DNA of 10,933 nucleotides from IOR16 sp034927775 (GTDB lineage: Bacteria; Bacillota; Clostridia; Peptostreptococcales; Anaerovoracaceae). This document shows positions 7,634 to 10,933 of this stretch, piece after piece (the stretch's first letter is position 1; each line of letters opens with the position of its first letter). The stretch lies in contig JAYFPL010000091.1 of the NCBI GenBank assembly GCA_034927775.1, positions 1 to 10,933 on the forward strand, given 5' to 3'. Under the pieces are notes generated by a model. The model ran no database searches and was not told the origin of the DNA. It saw only the letters and a list, made by a program, of their open reading frames with translations. The position numbers and the translations under genes were made by a program.

Positions 7634-7674
7634 AAACAACACCTCAAACATACATTGCTTTGAGGTGTTGTTTT
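7634..7674 (+). terminator. Terminator hairpin after the SLH glycosidase gene, overlapping the next ribosome binding site
   Basis: A perfect 15-bp stem (7634-7648 with 7659-7673) encloses a 10-nt loop. Its 3' arm ends in a T run (7671-7674). This has the form of an intrinsic terminator 50 nt after the upstream stop. The same 3' arm carries GAGGTG, the ribosome binding site of the deacetylase gene that starts at 7675, so the stem would also block translation of any readthrough mRNA. The rest of 7584-7633 is A-rich and holds no gene. Confidence 0.8.
7662..7667 (+). promoter_or_regulatory. Ribosome binding site of the deacetylase gene, buried in a hairpin arm
   Basis: GAGGTG lies 7 nt before the ATG at 7675 and 10 nt before the in-frame ATG at 7678, and supports either start. 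All six bases pair with CACCTC in the 5' arm of the hairpin at 7634-7673, so ribosome access needs the hairpin to be open or absent. Confidence 0.7.
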
Positions 7675-8424
7675 ATGATGAAATGGAAAAGATGGATGTT
7701 TCTTATTGTAGGTATGCTTGCCGTTTTGTTTGGGATTTATCAAATAAGTACGTTTCTTGTAATTTTATTTGAACCGATTGAAAGTACTTGCGGAAAGGCA
7801 AAAGAAGTAACGGCAGTAAAAGGAGAAGAAGACATTGTGATGAGAAGCGGATCAACGGACAGTCAGAAATTGACTCTTACTTGTAATGTTGATTGGGGCG
7901 AAGATGTCTTACCGGGGATGTTGGATACATTAAAAGAAAAGAAAGTCAAAATTACATTTTTTGTTTGTGGAAGATGGGCAGAGAAAAATCCAAGTCTGTT
8001 ACGACGAATGTTTGTTGAAGGTCATGAGATTCAAAGTCATGGATATTCTCATAAACTAAGTACAAAAATATCAAAAGAAATGGAAAAAGAAGAAATAGAA
8101 AAAACAGCTGATGCTATTTTTCGCTATACCGGAGAAAAAACAATTGTATATGCGCCTCCTTCCGGTGATTATGACAGTGAAACCGTTGATTTATGCAGAG
8201 AGATGAACTATAAGCTTTCTCTTTGGTCTTCTGATACCATAGATTGGAAGCCGGGTTCAACAAAAGATATTATTAAAGAACGAATCCTAAAAAAGCCGCT
8301 TTCAGGAGCCATTGTTTTGATGCATCCAAAACCGGAAACTGCAAAAGCATTGTCAGAGTTAATTGATGAAATACAACAAAAAAATATCAAGATTGTTCCA
8401 TTAAGAGAGCTGGGTGTGTATTAG
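7675..8424 (+). CDS. Membrane-anchored polysaccharide deacetylase-like (NodB-fold) protein, YlxY/PdaB type
   Basis: The protein has 249 residues from ATG 7675. One membrane segment (about 8-32) follows a basic start (KWKR), so the NodB domain (about 65-247) should face outside. NodB enzymes remove acetyl groups from wall glycans using a metal ion. Motif 1 reads LTCNVDWGED (68-77) instead of TFDDG, so the usual catalytic-base Asp aligns with Asn71. Motif 2 SHGYSH keeps both metal histidines (122 and 126). Motif 3 is APPSG (160-164), lacking the usual Arg. Motif 4 SDTIDW (186-191) and motif 5 LMH (215-217) are present. YlxY-type proteins encoded after pnp in Bacillus belong to the same fold, which fits this position. 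Activity is uncertain. No good promoter was found directly upstream, and the ribosome binding site lies in a hairpin. A TTG at 7660 is in frame but was rejected. Confidence 0.85.
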   Translation: MMKWKRWMFLIVGMLAVLFGIYQISTFLVILFEPIESTCGKAKEVTAVKGEEDIVMRSGSTDSQKLTLTCNVDWGEDVLPGMLDTLKEKKVKITFFVCGRWAEKNPSLLRRMFVEGHEIQSHGYSHKLSTKISKEMEKEEIEKTADAIFRYTGEKTIVYAPPSGDYDSETVDLCREMNYKLSLWSSDTIDWKPGSTKDIIKERILKKPLSGAIVLMHPKPETAKALSELIDEIQQKNIKIVPLRELGVY

Positions 8425-8438
8425 AAATACAATATTCA

Positions 8439-8467
8439 TTGCAAGATAACTGAAAATTGGATATAAT
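8439..8467 (+). promoter_or_regulatory. Putative sigma-A promoter for the M16 peptidase-dut pair
   Basis: TTGCAA (8439-8444) and a perfect TATAAT (8462-8467) have a 17-nt spacer. The start would be near 8474, about 39 nt before the peptidase ATG. No terminator hairpin is seen between the deacetylase stop and this promoter, so readthrough from upstream is also possible. Confidence 0.65.
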
Positions 8468-8512
8468 AATATGTATGTTCTCATAAACAAATGAAAAGAA
8501 AGTGGTGTACTT

Positions 8513-9772
8513 ATGTTAATAAATAGAACCTTGAATTGCGGCATTCGTGTCGTTATGGAAAAAATTCCTTATGTACAATCTGCTTCAATAGGAATTTGGG
8601 TAAAAGCAGGCTCTGCGGATGAAAATGAAATAAATTCGGGCATTTCACATTTTATTGAACACATGTTATTTAAGGGAACCGATCTTCGTTCGGCCAAGCA
8701 AATTGCTTCTGATGTTGATAAAATTGGAGGTCATATCAATGCATTTACTGGGAAAGAAGCAACTTGCTATTATCTCAAAACCTTGGATTCCAACTTAGAA
8801 AAAGGCTGTGAGATATTAATTGATATGCTTTTAAATTCAAAGTTTGATCCGGAAGAAATGACAAAAGAAAAAATGGTAATTTGCGAAGAAATGAAAATGA
8901 TCGAGGATTCTCCGGATGAATATGCTCAGGATTTAATCAGTGAAGCTGTATTTCATGGAACGAATTTACAAAGTCCTATTATTGGTACAGAAAAATCACT
9001 CATGGGGATTCAAAGAGAAGATATAAAAGATTACATTAATAAAGAATATACGCGTGATAATATCGTGATTTCTTTAGCAGGTAATTTTGATGAAGAAAAA
9101 ATTTGTGATTTTTTTGAGGGTAAATTACAATCTTTAAATGAAAAAAAAGAATCAAAAAAATTAAAATTTGCTGAATATAAACCAACTTATATTGTAAAAA
9201 CAAAGGACATTGAACAGTCTCACATTTGTCTTGGACTAAAGGGAATTAAACTTGAACACGAACTTTATTATGCTATGGCATTATTAAACAATGTAATGGG
9301 TGGAAGCATGAGTTCAAGATTGTTTCAAAATATACGAGAAGAAAAAGGATTGGCTTATTCTGTATATTCTTCGGCAGCTGCATATGTAAATTTAGGAAGT
9401 TACACAATTTATGCAGGTGTTGGTCATGATAAAGTAAGTGATACTATCCAGGCAATTGCTGAAGAATTACATTTTCTTAAAAAGAACGGTATTACACAAG
9501 AGGAATTCTCTACTGCAAAAGAGCAGTTAAAGAGTAACTATATCTTTGGACTTGAAAATGTAAATGGACGTATGTTTGCCATTGGAAAGAATACGTTATT
9601 ACTAGGCAAAGTTCACACCCCGCAAGAAGTATTGTCAAACATTAATGGTGTCACAATGAAACAGATTTTTGACATTGCAGATCTTATTTCAGATGTAAGA
9701 CAGTATTCTGCAGTTTTAGTGGGAAGAAAAGATGTGGATTTAAAGAAAGTTTTAGAAAACACGATCTGTTAA
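8513..9772 (+). CDS. M16 family zinc metallopeptidase (MlpA/processing-peptidase-like)
   Basis: The 419-residue protein is a single-unit M16B peptidase, a zinc enzyme built from two similar halves. The inverted zinc motif is HFIEH at 46-50: His46 and His50 bind zinc and Glu49 is the catalytic base. The third ligand is probably Glu126 in CEEMKM, 76 residues after His50, as in mitochondrial processing peptidase. The C-terminal half carries SSRLFQNIREEKGLAYSVYS, typical of the family. Length agrees with Bacillus MlpA (about 409), which also lies after pnp and ylxY. No signal peptide or membrane segment is seen, so it should be cytoplasmic. The ATG at 8513 has only a moderate ribosome binding site (AAAGTGGTG). 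A promoter lies directly upstream, and dut follows after 27 nt. The natural substrate is unknown. Confidence 0.95.
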   Translation: MLINRTLNCGIRVVMEKIPYVQSASIGIWVKAGSADENEINSGISHFIEHMLFKGTDLRSAKQIASDVDKIGGHINAFTGKEATCYYLKTLDSNLEKGCEILIDMLLNSKFDPEEMTKEKMVICEEMKMIEDSPDEYAQDLISEAVFHGTNLQSPIIGTEKSLMGIQREDIKDYINKEYTRDNIVISLAGNFDEEKICDFFEGKLQSLNEKKESKKLKFAEYKPTYIVKTKDIEQSHICLGLKGIKLEHELYYAMALLNNVMGGSMSSRLFQNIREEKGLAYSVYSSAAAYVNLGSYTIYAGVGHDKVSDTIQAIAEELHFLKKNGITQEEFSTAKEQLKSNYIFGLENVNGRMFAIGKNTLLLGKVHTPQEVLSNINGVTMKQIFDIADLISDVRQYSAVLVGRKDVDLKKVLENTIC

Positions 9773-9799
9773 CCCCTTTTCTTATAAAGGAGTATTTGA

Positions 9800-10228
9800 A
9801 TGAAAATAAAAATAAAAAGTATAAGTGGTTTGCTTCCGCAATATGAAACGGAAGGTTCTGCAGGAATGGATTTAAGAGCGCATTTAGATAAATCAATGAT
9901 TCTTAAACCGGGAGAACGTACTTTGGTACCAACCGGAGTATTTATTGAACTTCCTTTCGGATTTGAGGCACAAGTTCGTGCAAGAAGCGGACTGGCTATC
10001 AAACATGGAATTGGAATGGTTAATGGTGTCGGAACGATTGATAGTGATTATCGAGGTGAAATTAAAGTTTTACTGATTAATATGGGTAAAGAAGAGTTTC
10101 CGATTAATGATGGGGATCGCATTGCTCAGTTAGTTGTTGCCAGATATGAAAGAATTGAATGGGAAAAGACCGAAACCTTAGGTGAAACCAAAAGAGGCAG
10201 TGGTGGCTTTGGGCATACAGGAATTTAG
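9800..10228 (+). CDS. dut: dUTP diphosphatase (trimeric dUTPase)
   Basis: dUTPase hydrolyses dUTP to dUMP and pyrophosphate, keeping uracil out of DNA and feeding thymidylate synthesis. All five motifs of the homotrimeric family are present in 142 residues. They are AGMDLRA (21-27), RARSGLA (60-66), GVGTIDSDYRGE with catalytic Asp81 (76-87), GDRIAQLV (105-112) and the glycine-rich P-loop-like RGSGGFGHTG (132-141). The ATG at 9800 has a strong AAAGGAG 7 nt upstream. It probably shares a transcript with the M16 peptidase. A small stem, CCTTT (9775-9779) with AAAGG (9786-9790), could partly cover the ribosome binding site. Confidence 0.98.
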   Translation: MKIKIKSISGLLPQYETEGSAGMDLRAHLDKSMILKPGERTLVPTGVFIELPFGFEAQVRARSGLAIKHGIGMVNGVGTIDSDYRGEIKVLLINMGKEEFPINDGDRIAQLVVARYERIEWEKTETLGETKRGSGGFGHTGI

Positions 10229-10339
10229 GTCTTTCTAAGATAGATTCAATAGCACGGATTCCCCTTTTTCACATATATTATAATATAGTCTTCGAATTAT
10301 TTTAGGTTCGATTTCTTCTATCATAAGTATCCTTGTAAA

Positions 10340-10375
10340 GTGAGTCTCCAATCATTTGGTTGACTCACAATTTTC
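10340..10375 (+). terminator. Hairpin between dut and the catalase gene, probable terminator
   Basis: GTGAGTC (10340-10346) pairs with GACTCAC (10362-10368). An inner stem CCAA (10348-10351) with TTGG (10356-10359) closes the loop TCAT. A short T run follows after two A (10371-10374). It is a plausible but not strong end for the M16-dut transcript, 111 nt after the dut stop. The alternative is a structured leader of the catalase mRNA, if that starts at the TATAAT at 10279. Confidence 0.5.
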
Positions 10376-10411
10376 ATAGAGAACTTGTGAAATGGAATAT
10401 ATGTTATAAAT

Positions 10412-10417
10412 GGGGGG
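10412..10417 (+). promoter_or_regulatory. All-G ribosome binding site of the catalase gene
   Basis: Six G in a row lie 5 nt before ATG 10423. They can pair with the 16S anti-Shine-Dalgarno CCUCC through G-C and G-U pairs. It decides the start, because no other ATG in this frame lies close by with a purine-rich site. Confidence 0.6.
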
Positions 10418-10422
10418 TTATT

Positions 10423-10933
10423 ATGAATGAAACAATTAATGAATTGGATTTTATTGATCAAGCCGCTCTATTAAACCGACAGAAATTACCGGAACGATTG
10501 TTTCATGCAAAAGGTGCAGGAGCTTATGGATATTTTCGGCCATACATGTCGTTAAAAGAGTATACAAAAGCAGATTTTTTACAAAGCAGTGAAAAAGAAA
10601 CACCTGTGTTTGTAAGATTTTCTACAATGAATGGGCAGAGAGGGTCTTCTGATACCTCAAGAGATGCACGAGGATTCTGTATAAAGTTTCATACAAATCA
10701 AGGTGATTATGATTTTTTAGGAAGTCATCTTCCGGTTGAATTTGTCAGTGAACCGGAAGCTTATTTTTCTTATTTAGAATCAATAAAACCACAAATAGAA
10801 AATAACATAATAGACAAAAGTAAGTTTTGGGAATTCATTGCAAAAACACCAAAATCCGTTCATAAGCTTTTATGGCTTTATTCTGATTATGGAACTTTGA
10901 AGAGTTATCGAAAAATGGCAGGTTTTAGTGTGT
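10423..10933 (+). CDS. Catalase, N-terminal part, atypical active site (3' truncated by window end)
   Basis: Haem catalases break hydrogen peroxide into water and oxygen. The frame is open from ATG 10423 to the end, giving 170 residues of an expected 480 or more. Family motifs are clear: PERLFHAKGAGAYGYF at 23-38 with the essential distal His28, TPVFVRFST at 60-68, and SRDARGFCIKFHTNQGDYDF at 79-98. WLYSDYG follows near residue 155. The similarity is closest by eye to KatE-type enzymes (GYFRPYMSLKEYTKADFL), but the protein starts only 27 residues before the distal His. The usual GNNTPIFF segment reads GSHLPVEF (100-107), so the distal Asn is Ser101 and a haem-pocket Phe is Glu106. The proximal Tyr ligand is off the window. 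It could be a divergent catalase or a catalase-fold enzyme with another reaction. Upstream regulation is unclear; no good promoter pair was found. Confidence 0.88.
   Translation, partial: MNETINELDFIDQAALLNRQKLPERLFHAKGAGAYGYFRPYMSLKEYTKADFLQSSEKETPVFVRFSTMNGQRGSSDTSRDARGFCIKFHTNQGDYDFLGSHLPVEFVSEPEAYFSYLESIKPQIENNIIDKSKFWEFIAKTPKSVHKLLWLYSDYGTLKSYRKMAGFSV

Noticed and set aside
7660..7674. TTG at 7660 as start of the deacetylase gene
   Set aside because: It lies inside the terminator stem and has no ribosome binding site of its own. ATG 7675 has GAGGTG at a good distance and gives a normal basic start before the membrane segment.
8458..8467. Extended -10 (TGnTATAAT) at the M16 promoter
   Set aside because: The TG is two bases, not one, before TATAAT, so the extended element is not properly spaced.
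10269..10291. Full PerR box upstream of the catalase gene
   Set aside because: Only one heptamer half matches (TTATAAT at 10278-10284). The partner half expected in the 7-1-7 arrangement is missing on either side.

Overview
The window is about 10.9 kb of AT-rich, gene-dense DNA, with every supported gene on the + strand. Gene content and order point to a Gram-positive Clostridia-type Firmicute. It carries the nrnA-truB-ribF-rpsO-pnp block, then a YlxY-like deacetylase and an MlpA-like M16 peptidase, the order I recall around pnpA in Bacillus subtilis. Other support comes from an S-layer-homology (SLH) surface protein, strong AGGAGG-type ribosome binding sites and AT-rich codon use. Genus cannot be fixed from the sequence alone. 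No tRNA, rRNA, insertion sequence, CRISPR array or phage gene is visible.

Layout. Positions 1-2402 hold the end of a translation/nucleotide-turnover operon with overlapping genes: the C-terminal half of an NrnA-type DHH/DHHA1 phosphoesterase, truB (tRNA pseudouridine-55 synthase) and ribF (riboflavin kinase/FAD synthetase). A new promoter and a structured leader, resembling an S15-binding three-way junction, precede rpsO. A strong intrinsic terminator follows rpsO. A long, almost perfect hairpin of about 70 nt then lies immediately before pnp (polynucleotide phosphorylase). pnp ends at another strong terminator.

Positions 5138-7674 are a self-contained cassette: a good sigma-A-type promoter, one gene for a secreted phosphodiester glycosidase (NAGPA family) with three C-terminal SLH repeats, and a terminator hairpin. 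It sits between pnp and the deacetylase, which lie together in the Bacillus arrangement. The 3' arm of the terminator hairpin also contains the ribosome binding site of the next gene, a membrane-anchored polysaccharide deacetylase-like protein whose catalytic motif 1 is altered. A further promoter at about 8439-8467 drives an M16 zinc peptidase and, 27 nt later, dut (dUTPase). After a hairpin at 10340-10368, the window ends inside a catalase gene whose visible part keeps the distal histidine but lacks the usual distal asparagine.

Functionally, the left half concerns tRNA modification, ribosome assembly, flavin cofactors and RNA/oligonucleotide decay (pnp making short oligos, NrnA-type enzymes finishing them). 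The right half concerns the cell envelope, proteolysis, dUTP removal and peroxide defence. I did not find a clearly new multi-gene system. The most interesting signals are in the RNA leaders (the pnp hairpin, the rpsO leader, and the hairpin that hides a ribosome binding site) and in the atypical catalase.
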